From assembly GCA_013042025.1 (NCBI GenBank), contig JABDQY010000075.1, forward strand, positions 1 to 13,243: a stretch of 13,243 nt of DNA. Reading direction: 5' to 3'. This stretch comes from Bacteroidia bacterium (GTDB taxonomy: Bacteria; Bacteroidota; Bacteroidia; NS11-12g; UBA9320). Below, piece after piece: positions 1 to 6,400 of this stretch. Position 1 is the stretch's first letter. Each line of letters opens with the position of its first letter. A program made the translations under genes and the position numbers. The notes under the pieces were generated by a model. The model was given only the letters and a program-made list of their open reading frames with translations. It did not search any database and was not told the DNA's origin.

Positions 1-213
1 TCCTGCAAATTTTCCTATTTCAAGAAAATCTGCATCTTGGTCTTTTAAATAGTCAATTCGTTCACGAGCAAGCAGTTTTCCTTTAGCATGTTGTTTATTA
101 GCAGATTTTTCACCACCACCCAATTCAATTTTTAGAGCAAGCTTTCTGTAGTGACTAAGCTGCATCTTATTGAAATCTTCGTTCTTATTAAATTCTAGCT
201 CTTTTGCTTTCAT
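1..213 (-). CDS. Acyl-CoA carboxylase carboxyltransferase (beta) subunit, methylcrotonyl-CoA carboxylase-like, N-terminal fragment
   Basis: Reading leftward from an ATG at 213-211, the frame is open for 71 codons to the window edge, so only the N-terminus is present. The visible protein contains ELGGGEKSANKQHAKGKL followed by LARERIDYL and DADFLEIGKFAG. This is the characteristic N-terminal stretch of biotin-dependent acyl-CoA carboxylase carboxyltransferase subunits, in which a Gly-Gly-Gly-Glu-Lys / His-x-x-Gly-Lys / Arg-Glu-Arg-Ile block precedes the first crotonase-like domain. The FLEIGKFAG end resembles methylcrotonyl-CoA carboxylase (FLELSQFAG-like) more than propionyl-CoA carboxylase. 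The enzyme would transfer the carboxyl group from carboxybiotin to an acyl-CoA in the cytoplasm, in leucine or odd-chain acyl-CoA catabolism. The gene is divergent from the SRP RNA gene. The family is solid; the substrate is tentative because the specificity-determining part is off the window. Confidence 0.85.
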   Translation of the reverse strand, partial: MKAKELEFNKNEDFNKMQLSHYRKLALKIELGGGEKSANKQHAKGKLLARERIDYLKDQDADFLEIGKFAG

Positions 214-224
214 TATTCGTGCTT

Positions 225-232
225 CAAATCTA
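225..232 (-). promoter_or_regulatory. Possible Bacteroidetes -7 promoter box for the carboxylase gene
   Basis: On the minus strand the sequence TAGATTTG matches the Bacteroidetes -7 consensus TAnnTTTG exactly and lies 11 bases upstream of the ATG at 213. No TTG -33 element is seen at the expected distance, and the implied 5' leader would be only a few bases. This is a weak call based on one short motif. Confidence 0.25.
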
Positions 233-279
233 CATAAAACCTAGTTTTAATTTAAATTGAATAAAAAGCAAAGAATTGA

Positions 280-309
280 TTGTAAAGATGAAGGGTCTTT
301 ATATTTTTG
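280..309 (+). promoter_or_regulatory. Promoter of the SRP RNA gene (Bacteroidetes type)
   Basis: A TTG at 280-282 (another at 276-278) is followed 19 bases later by TATTTTTG at 302-309, an exact match to the TAnnTTTG -7 consensus of the Bacteroidetes housekeeping sigma factor. Transcription would start about 5 bases downstream, near 314, which is exactly where the paired 5' end of the RNA begins. That agreement between promoter and RNA structure is the main support. Confidence 0.65.
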
Positions 310-313
310 CGGC

Positions 314-396
314 GGCTGACACGACCAGCTCCCTCTGAACTCCCCCAGGGCAGGAATGCAGCAAGGGTAAGTGGTTGTAGCGGTGCGATGTCAGCC
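314..396 (+). ncRNA. ffs: Signal recognition particle RNA (4.5S, bacterial small type)
   Basis: This is the RNA scaffold of the signal recognition particle, which with Ffh and FtsY targets nascent membrane and some exported proteins to the Sec translocon. The ends pair perfectly: GGCTGACA at 314-321 with TGTCAGCC at 389-396. At the apex, GCA (350-352) and TGC (357-359) close a GGAA tetraloop at 353-356. The 3' side carries AGCAA (360-364), the conserved Ffh-binding internal loop, and GGG (365-367) pairs with the C-run at 342-346. Length (about 83 nt) and hairpin shape fit the bacterial small SRP RNA class without an Alu domain. It sits between a divergent carboxylase gene and transaldolase. 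Confidence 0.93.
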
Positions 397-405
397 ATTT
401 TTTTT
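389..405 (+). terminator. Intrinsic terminator of the SRP RNA
   Basis: The closing stem of the SRP RNA (3' strand 389-396) is followed by one A and then eight T residues at 398-405. The RNA's own terminal helix therefore seems to serve as the terminator hairpin, ending the transcript about 50 bases before the transaldolase start. Confidence 0.6.
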
Positions 406-451
406 CGCAAATTTTCTTTATTTAACATATAATTGACCAAATCCCAAAAAC

Positions 452-1108
452 ATGAAATTTTTTATTGATACAGCAAACCTCGAACAAATTAAAGAAGCTC
501 GAGATTTAGGAATACTTGATGGTGTAACTACTAATCCATCCTTAATGGCTAAAGAGGGCATTACAGGTCATGACAATGTAATGGCACATTACAAAGCAAT
601 ATGCGAATTGGTTGATGGAGATATTAGTGCTGAGGTAATTTCAACTGATTTTGAAGGGATGATAGCAGAGGGGCAAGCATTGGCGAAAATTCACAGCAAT
701 ATTGTTGTGAAGGTTCCAATGATTAAAGATGGAATTAAAGCAATAAGATGGTTTAGTGATAATGGAATTAGAACGAACTGTACTTTGGTTTTTTCTGCAG
801 GTCAAGCAATTTTAGCAGCTAAAGCAGGAGCAACGTATCTATCTCCATTTATAGGTAGAATAGATGATATGAATTGGGATGGTATTGAGCTAATTGCACA
901 AATTTCTGATATATACGCAATCCAAGGATATAGCACTGAGATTTTAGCAGCATCAATAAGAAACCCTTTGCACATTGTTAGAGCAGCTGAAGCTGGAGCA
1001 GATGTTTGCACGTGTCCGTTGAATTCAATTTTAGGCTTATTAAAACATCCATTAACCGATATTGGTCTAGCTCAGTTTTTAGCAGATCACAAAAAGGCAG
1101 AAGGCTAG
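452..1108 (+). CDS. tal: Transaldolase, small type (fructose-6-phosphate aldolase/TalC family)
   Basis: The 218-residue protein has the length and motifs of the small class I transaldolase family. It opens with MKFFIDTANLEQIKEA, followed by GVTTNPSLMAKEG (residues 24-36) and IVVKVPM (84-90), in which Lys87 is the Schiff-base lysine. SPFIGRIDD follows, then a late ILAASIRNP segment. The enzyme moves a dihydroxyacetone unit between sugar phosphates in the non-oxidative pentose phosphate pathway in the cytoplasm. The relatives split into true transaldolases and fructose-6-phosphate aldolases. Here the position equivalent to E. coli FSA Gln59 is Glu61 (in SAEVIST), and FSA Tyr131 corresponds to Phe in PFIGR, both favouring transaldolase. 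The stop at 1106-1108 lies 9 bases before the next gene, suggesting one transcription unit. The ATG at 452 is well placed because the first beta strand begins immediately. Confidence 0.95.
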   Translation: MKFFIDTANLEQIKEARDLGILDGVTTNPSLMAKEGITGHDNVMAHYKAICELVDGDISAEVISTDFEGMIAEGQALAKIHSNIVVKVPMIKDGIKAIRWFSDNGIRTNCTLVFSAGQAILAAKAGATYLSPFIGRIDDMNWDGIELIAQISDIYAIQGYSTEILAASIRNPLHIVRAAEAGADVCTCPLNSILGLLKHPLTDIGLAQFLADHKKAEG

Positions 1109-1117
1109 GCAACTTAA

Positions 1118-1873
1118 TTGAGTTGCTACACATCTAAATTAAAAACATCGACTATCAACCCTATTGTAATCATACCAACGTATAATGAGAAAGAGAATAT
1201 TTCTCATATGATAGATACTGTTTTGGGATTAGAAGAAGATTTTGATATTCTTATAGTTGATGATAATTCTCCTGATGGCACTGGTTCGCTAGTTAAAGAG
1301 AAACAAAAGGATTCGTCTAGAGTTAACCTTCTGGAGCGATCTGGTAAACAAGGGTTGGGAACTGCATATATATCCGGTTTCAATTGGTGCCTAGAGAAAG
1401 GATATGAGTTCGTTTTTGAAATGGATTGTGATTTTTCACACAATCCTAAAGATTTAATTCGCTTGTATACTGAACTAAAAGAGGGCAATTGCGATATGGT
1501 GGTAGGGTCTAGATATGTAAACAACGTGGTGAATGTTGTAAACTGGCCAATGGGTCGTGTTCTTTTAAGTTATTTTGCATCTGCCTATGTCCGATTCATA
1601 ACTCGAATGAAAATTTCTGATGCGACCGCTGGTTTTGTTGGATATACCAAAGAGGTACTTTCAAGTATCAATTTAGATAAAATTAAGTTTAAAGGATATG
1701 CATTTCAGATTGAAATGAAGTACACAGCATCGCAGCTTGGATTCCAATTAAAAGAGATCCCAATAATCTTTACAGACCGCACTGCAGGCGAGTCAAAAAT
1801 GAGCGGTGGAATAATTCGGGAAGCCCTTTTTGGGGTGATTAGCTTGAAATTTAAACGAATCTCTAAAAAGTAG
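1118..1873 (+). CDS. GT2 glycosyltransferase, polyprenyl-phosphate mannose synthase (DPM1-like)
   Basis: A 251-residue GT-A fold family 2 enzyme, likely transferring mannose or another hexose from a nucleotide sugar to a polyprenyl phosphate at the cytoplasmic membrane face. The motifs are in order: VIIPTYNEKENI (17-28) at the nucleotide site, DDNSPDGTG (48-56), EMDCDFSHNP (101-110) with the metal-binding DxD, VVGSRY (118-123), DATAGFVGY (168-176), KGYAFQIEM (202-210) and TDRTAGESKMS (219-229). There is no C-terminal membrane segment, as in the short soluble DPM1 class. The start is odd. No ATG precedes the essential IPTYNE motif, and a stop codon (TAA, 1115-1117) immediately precedes TTG 1118, so TTG is the only common start codon able to give a complete domain. 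It lies 9 bases after transaldolase, so the two are probably co-transcribed. The donor sugar is inferred from the family. Confidence 0.92.
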   Translation: MSCYTSKLKTSTINPIVIIPTYNEKENISHMIDTVLGLEEDFDILIVDDNSPDGTGSLVKEKQKDSSRVNLLERSGKQGLGTAYISGFNWCLEKGYEFVFEMDCDFSHNPKDLIRLYTELKEGNCDMVVGSRYVNNVVNVVNWPMGRVLLSYFASAYVRFITRMKISDATAGFVGYTKEVLSSINLDKIKFKGYAFQIEMKYTASQLGFQLKEIPIIFTDRTAGESKMSGGIIREALFGVISLKFKRISKK

Positions 1874-1895
1874 ATACACTCTCAAAACGGGAAAA

Positions 1896-1945
1896 CATAA
1901 CCTGTCTTAGCAGAACGAATGTACTATGATAATCAGTAGGTTATG
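1896..1945. other. Spaced inverted repeat between the glycosyltransferase and the FG-GAP protein
   Basis: CATAACCT (1896-1903) and AGGTTATG (1938-1945) are exact 8-base inverted copies separated by 34 bases, in the 131-base gap upstream of the first giant secreted protein. No T-run follows, so this is not a classical terminator. It could be an operator-like site or an RNA structure in the leader, or chance in AT-rich DNA. Confidence 0.25.
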
Positions 1946-2004
1946 CGATTATTTTCACTTAGGCATAGTTTTAGACATTATATATAGTAACAAACCGATT
2001 ACTC

Positions 2005-5000
2005 ATGAAAGTATTTCAATCTTTTAAGAATTTCCCTAAATTGAACGTTACGTATGTTATTGGGTTAATTCTTTGTTTTTTCTTTACTGTGAGTTCATTT
2101 AGCATTTTTGCTCAAACTACGTTTACTGAAAGTGCATCGAGCTTTGGTTTGGCTGTTACAGGTTCAAAAGATGGCGGATTAGCGTTCGCGGATTATGACA
2201 ACGACGGAGACCAAGATGTTTTAATAAATGCGGCTACATATTCAAGTGGTGTTTCTTACTTGTACAGAAATGATGGAACAACTTTTACCAACGTAACTTC
2301 AAGTTTAGCACCTAAACTAAGTAACGACAATTTAGAAAGACAAGCGGTTTGGGGAGATTTGAATAATGACGGTTTGCCTGATTTCATGAGAACCACTGGG
2401 GGAACTGGATCAAATCGACTTGAAATCTATCTCCAAGATTCTGCAACTGGAATTTTTGGCAGAGGTAATGGAAATAGCAACCCAATAAGGGTAGGAAGTA
2501 CATCCACTGATATCTTTGTTTTTAGCGGTTTGAATTGCGAAGGTGCTGGATTCTTTGATTTCGATGGTGACGGTGACCTTGATATTTACTTTGATAACCA
2601 CAATTATGGAGTTGATATTCTTCAAAACAATTATATAAATCATACAACTAATGCAGTTGTAGATCCTGCATATAATGCTTTATTTACTCATATTACAACG
2701 GGAACAGGAACTGTTCTAGGTTTAGCTCAATCTGCAACAGATGGAGATTATGCTGCTAGTGCTGATGTGAATGATGATGGATGGGTAGATTTGTTTATCC
2801 GTAAAAGAAATGAAAATGATTTCTTTATGAATCAAGGTAGACGTTTCACAAATGGTCAAGATTTGGGACAATCATTAAATTCAAACAAAGGAGCTGTTGC
2901 ACTTTTTGATCTTGATAATGATGGTGACTTTGATGCAATCTGGACAGATAATGACGGGAATTATATTTACGAAAACATATCAGGAGTTTTTTCAAAACTA
3001 ACTGGTAAATTGTCTATTCAATCTAGAACAGATATTGATGGAGTTGATGGTGCAGATGTTGACAATGATGGTGATATTGACTTAGTATTTACAGGAAATT
3101 CAAAATCTTATATTTTTTATAATCAGATAAATAGCCCAACATCAGGTGCCGGAACTGGGACTGCTTTTACATTTAACCTTGATGCAACTTTTAGCACAAA
3201 TGGGAGTAACTCAGGAAATGGTGAAGGTGTAGTTTTCGTTGATATCGATAATGATGGAGACATGGATTTCTACGAGAACAAATCTGGAACAAACAAACTT
3301 TGGATTAATAACTTGTATAGTGCAGCTACTGCTTCAATAGACAAAGAATACATTGTTGTTCATGCAATTGATGATCGTCCTGAATATATGAAATCAGGTG
3401 AAGTGCGTTATGCGTTAGGAGCAAACGTCGTAATTAAAGATTGTGATGGAAATGTTATCAGTGGTATCAGAAATGTAAATGGTGGTTCTGGACATGGCAC
3501 ACAAAACCCATTAGCTGTTCATTTTGGGTTACCTTATGGTTTAAACTCTTTATACTTTATTCAAGTAAGCTTTCCCAATTATAAAACGTCTTCAGGAACA
3601 ACAAGAAATATAATAAGCAGAGTGATTAATCCTGCGTATGATGGGTCCTCCGTTACCATTTTTGCTTCGGAAATAGATCTGAATATGTCATGCGAGCAAT
3701 ATGACGTTGATAGAGATACTGTACCAAATGGGTATGATATTGATGATGATGAAGATGGTATAATGGATATAATCGAATTGTTCGACTCTTATTCAACTGA
3801 TTTTAGTCAATTAGATACTATTCTATATGACAATTCAGGTAATGGAGTTGACCCAACAGCAGATTCAGATAAGGATGGAATTTCGAATTATATAGATGCA
3901 GATGATGAAAACTTCACCAATGTATTTTGTGTTGATTCCAATTCGGATGGTATGTGCGATTATGCACCGTACTATTTTGATAAAGACAAGGATAATATCC
4001 CTGATTTCTTTGATTTAGATTCTGACAATGATGGTATTCCAGATATCATTGAAGCAAATGGAGTTGATGTTGATGGTAATGGAAGAGTAGATACGCTAAT
4101 TGATTCGGATGGTGATGGTCTGATGGATTTAGCTGACCAGCTAGATACAGATGGTCCTTTTGGTACTTCACCATGCACTGGTTTGCCAGGATGTTTATGG
4201 ACTAGTAGCACCACATCATACTTTGATACAGATGCAAATGGGGTGAATGATTGGGATGGTAATACGGATAACGATTCTTTATTGGACTTTAAAGATACAG
4301 ATTCAGATAACGATGGAATTCCTGACTTAATCGAGTTAGGAGGAATTGATACAGATAATAATGGATATGTTGATCAATTTAATTTAAGTACAACAACATT
4401 TACGTCTAACAGTGATTTAGACAAAGATGGTTGGGCAGGTGCATATGATGGAGACAACAACAACGACCTAAATCAAGATAATACAAACCAATTAGTAGAT
4501 GTTTCTTTAACATCGGATTTAACTATAGATACAGATCGAGATGGTTATCCAGATCATCAGGATCTAGATTCAGATTATGATGGTATTCCAGATGTTGTTG
4601 AAGCACAAGGTGCTGATGCAGACGGTGATGGTCGAGTAGATAACGCAATGGTTTCAGGTTGGGATAATGATAATGATGGATGGAGTTCTTATTATGATGG
4701 AGATAATTCAAATAGTGGTACTTCTTCAAATGCTGCCTATACATTAGTTAAAGGTGAATTATCATATACTAATTTAGATAAAGATGGAGACGGAATTCCA
4801 AATCATTTGGATATTGATTCAGATAATGATGGGTTATTAGACCAATTGGAAGTACAAGAAGGAGATAATAAAGCATTAGGTTCATACCAATCATTATCAG
4901 GTACAGATTCAGACGGTGATGGTTTAGATGACTTGGTTGATACTGATAATTCTGATGGTATACTTACTACCACAACTGCAAATGGTACAGCTTATGCAGA

Positions 5001-6312
5001 AACCGGAAGTGCAAATTCAAATGGAGAAGCTCTAAGTTTGGGTGATTTAGATGATTTTGACAACGATAATGTACCTAACTACATTGATATTGATTCAGAT
5101 AATGATGGTATTCTTGATATCTTAGAAGTAGGTTCGTCAGGAACAGCTCCATACACCGCAGGTAATTTCCCTGCAGATTTTGCGAATCCTGCAACAACTG
5201 ATGCGGATGCTGATGTTGGTCCAATAGGAACAGGTGACGGTTTGCTTGACTTATGGGATGCTAATACTTCTGCCATTAACGGTTCAGTAGGAAGGTCTAC
5301 ATATGATGATTCTGATGATGCAGATGGAGCTCCAGACTATTTAGATTACAACTCTGATGGTGATGCAACGCTACAAGGAGATAGCTTATGGGATTACATC
5401 GAACATTTTGATTTTGATAGAAATGCTTACTCACAAGGAGATTTGGAACTATTAGCTTCTTCATATATTGCACAAAATGGAGGTACAGATTCTTCAACTT
5501 ATGACAATACTGAAGATGTTGATGCTGATGGTTATCCTGACTGGTTAGATGGTGGAATTGCTGATGGTATGCCAAATTTCTTGGACCCAACAACTAGCTA
5601 TTACTCAGATGCTGATGGTGACGGATTGGTTGATTTGCTTGATGCAGATCAAAATGGAAGCACACCATTTAGTTACCTAGGATATGATATTGTAGGAGGA
5701 ACAGTTCTTCCATATCCAGTTAATCTTGACAATTCAGGTGATCCAGATTTTAGAGACTTTAATTCTCCAATTTATCTACCTGTGGACTTGATCTTATTTC
5801 AAGTGAATGCAAAAGATGATGATGCTGTTCTGACTTGGGAAACTGCAACTGAAACAAACAATGATAGGTTTATTGTTGAGCGAAGTTTTGACGGCAGCGA
5901 TTTTGAGGAAATTGGATTTGTACTTGGTTCTGGAACAACGAATGAAGTTCAACGTTATACATTTATTGATGAGAATATTAAACAACATGGTCTATCTGAG
6001 CTTTACTACAGATTAAAACAAGTTGATCACGATAATTCATTCGATTATTCTGAAATTCGTTTAATTACTTTAACAAATACTAAGAACATTAAAGTATATC
6101 CTAATCCAGCAAGAAGTGTTTTGAAAGTTACAAGTTTACCACAGAATGCAAATCTTGCAATTTTAAATTCAAGTGGTCAAGTTATTGAAAAACAAAACAT
6201 TACGAATGGAGAATTGGAGCTTAACGTTAGTGAATATCGCAAGGGAATTTATTTCATTTCTGTGTATTCTGAATCAGCAATTCAAACATTACAATTTGTA
6301 ATTGTGAAGTAA
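2005..6312 (+). CDS. T9SS-exported FG-GAP propeller / ASPIC-UnbV / thrombospondin-3-like repeat protein
   Basis: A 1435-residue secreted protein. Residues 1-36 form a Sec signal peptide with a long hydrophobic core, probably cleaved after FA (36). Residues about 55-435 hold seven FG-GAP/VCBS calcium loops of the D-x-(D/N)-x-D-G-x-x-D type (near residues 63, 119, 187, 254, 303, 351 and 413), enough for one seven-bladed propeller. Residues about 465-525 (ALGANVVIKDCDGN, then GGSGHGTQNPLAVHFGLP) fit the ASPIC/UnbV domain found after such propellers in CRTAC1-like proteins. Residues about 565-1245 are aspartate-rich calcium-binding modules resembling thrombospondin type 3 repeats. Residues about 1255-1355 (PVDLILFQV, LTWETATETNNDRF) form the usual beta-sandwich before the sorting tail. 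Residues about 1362-1435 (IKVYPNPARS to the terminal FVIVK) are a T9SS type A sorting domain. The likely role is cell-surface or matrix adhesion; no catalytic site is seen. Confidence 0.95.
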   Translation: MKVFQSFKNFPKLNVTYVIGLILCFFFTVSSFSIFAQTTFTESASSFGLAVTGSKDGGLAFADYDNDGDQDVLINAATYSSGVSYLYRNDGTTFTNVTSSLAPKLSNDNLERQAVWGDLNNDGLPDFMRTTGGTGSNRLEIYLQDSATGIFGRGNGNSNPIRVGSTSTDIFVFSGLNCEGAGFFDFDGDGDLDIYFDNHNYGVDILQNNYINHTTNAVVDPAYNALFTHITTGTGTVLGLAQSATDGDYAASADVNDDGWVDLFIRKRNENDFFMNQGRRFTNGQDLGQSLNSNKGAVALFDLDNDGDFDAIWTDNDGNYIYENISGVFSKLTGKLSIQSRTDIDGVDGADVDNDGDIDLVFTGNSKSYIFYNQINSPTSGAGTGTAFTFNLDATFSTNGSNSGNGEGVVFVDIDNDGDMDFYENKSGTNKLWINNLYSAATASIDKEYIVVHAIDDRPEYMKSGEVRYALGANVVIKDCDGNVISGIRNVNGGSGHGTQNPLAVHFGLPYGLNSLYFIQVSFPNYKTSSGTTRNIISRVINPAYDGSSVTIFASEIDLNMSCEQYDVDRDTVPNGYDIDDDEDGIMDIIELFDSYSTDFSQLDTILYDNSGNGVDPTADSDKDGISNYIDADDENFTNVFCVDSNSDGMCDYAPYYFDKDKDNIPDFFDLDSDNDGIPDIIEANGVDVDGNGRVDTLIDSDGDGLMDLADQLDTDGPFGTSPCTGLPGCLWTSSTTSYFDTDANGVNDWDGNTDNDSLLDFKDTDSDNDGIPDLIELGGIDTDNNGYVDQFNLSTTTFTSNSDLDKDGWAGAYDGDNNNDLNQDNTNQLVDVSLTSDLTIDTDRDGYPDHQDLDSDYDGIPDVVEAQGADADGDGRVDNAMVSGWDNDNDGWSSYYDGDNSNSGTSSNAAYTLVKGELSYTNLDKDGDGIPNHLDIDSDNDGLLDQLEVQEGDNKALGSYQSLSGTDSDGDGLDDLVDTDNSDGILTTTTANGTAYAETGSANSNGEALSLGDLDDFDNDNVPNYIDIDSDNDGILDILEVGSSGTAPYTAGNFPADFANPATTDADADVGPIGTGDGLLDLWDANTSAINGSVGRSTYDDSDDADGAPDYLDYNSDGDATLQGDSLWDYIEHFDFDRNAYSQGDLELLASSYIAQNGGTDSSTYDNTEDVDADGYPDWLDGGIADGMPNFLDPTTSYYSDADGDGLVDLLDADQNGSTPFSYLGYDIVGGTVLPYPVNLDNSGDPDFRDFNSPIYLPVDLILFQVNAKDDDAVLTWETATETNNDRFIVERSFDGSDFEEIGFVLGSGTTNEVQRYTFIDENIKQHGLSELYYRLKQVDHDNSFDYSEIRLITLTNTKNIKVYPNPARSVLKVTSLPQNANLAILNSSGQVIEKQNITNGELELNVSEYRKGIYFISVYSESAIQTLQFVIVK
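2191..3267 (+). repeat. Seven FG-GAP calcium-loop repeats within the coding sequence
   Basis: Seven copies of a nine-residue calcium loop are spaced roughly 100-200 bases apart: DYDNDGDQD, DLNNDGLPD, DFDGDGDLD, DVNDDGWVD, DLDNDGDFD, DVDNDGDID and DIDNDGDMD. Each follows a short hydrophobic-aromatic strand and precedes another strand, as in integrin-alpha-type propeller blades. The count of seven matches a closed propeller, so no blade appears lost or gained. Confidence 0.85.
3700..5640 (+). repeat. Thrombospondin-3-like Asp-rich modules, about 250-280 bp each
   Basis: Anchor motifs of the form D-(L/I/T)-D-S-D-(N/Y)-D-G-(I/L)-x-D-x-x-E recur at 3736 (DIDDDEDGIMD), 4012 (DLDSDNDGIPD), 4294, 4561, 4810, 5086 and, degenerate, at 5344 (DYNSDGD). 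The spacings are 276, 282, 267, 249, 276 and 258 bases. Between anchors lie further D-x-D-x-D-G loops and variable Ser/Thr/Asn-rich spacers. The modules should bind many calcium ions and form a stiff stalk between the propeller-ASPIC head and the outer-membrane-attached tail. The copies have diverged at DNA level, so they look old. Confidence 0.8.
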
Positions 6313-6346
6313 TTCAAGAATTGTATTCTATTTAGTTTATTTGCTT

Positions 6347-6370
6347 TTCTAAGTGTTCAAATCCTTAGAA
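6347..6370 (+). other. Small hairpin between the first and second secreted-protein genes
   Basis: TTCTAAG (6347-6353) and CTTAGAA (6364-6370) form a perfect 7-base stem with a 10-base loop in the 88-base gap. It is AT-rich and is not followed by a clean T-run, so it would be at best a weak terminator or an mRNA-processing structure. Co-transcription of the flanking genes therefore stays open. Confidence 0.25.
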
Positions 6371-6400
6371 CTTTAAGTGTTTCCTTTGTGTTAAATACGA

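Noticed and set aside
252..440. A 62-codon minus-strand open frame
   Set aside because: It runs across the SRP RNA gene antisense, has no recognisable domain, and the plus-strand RNA structure explains the conservation.
1966..1973. TAGTTTTA as a -7 promoter box for the FG-GAP protein
   Set aside because: It misses the final G of TAnnTTTG and has no TTG at a suitable distance. A promoter in 1874-2004 is likely, but this site is not convincing.
2065..2112. Lipoprotein signal (Cys24 in the first secreted protein)
   Set aside because: The residues before Cys24 (LIL) do not form a lipobox, and a normal signal peptidase I site follows at residue 36.
3972..4744. Minus-strand open frames opposite the Asp-rich repeats (also near 5079-5593)
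   Set aside because: Repeated GAT codons on the plus strand read as Ser-, Ile- or His-rich frames on the other strand. They are low-complexity shadows without start signals.
6350..6381. Direct repeat TAAGTGTT (6350-6357 and 6374-6381)
   Set aside because: Short, only two copies, overlapping a weak AT-rich hairpin; no sign of a regulator site beyond that.
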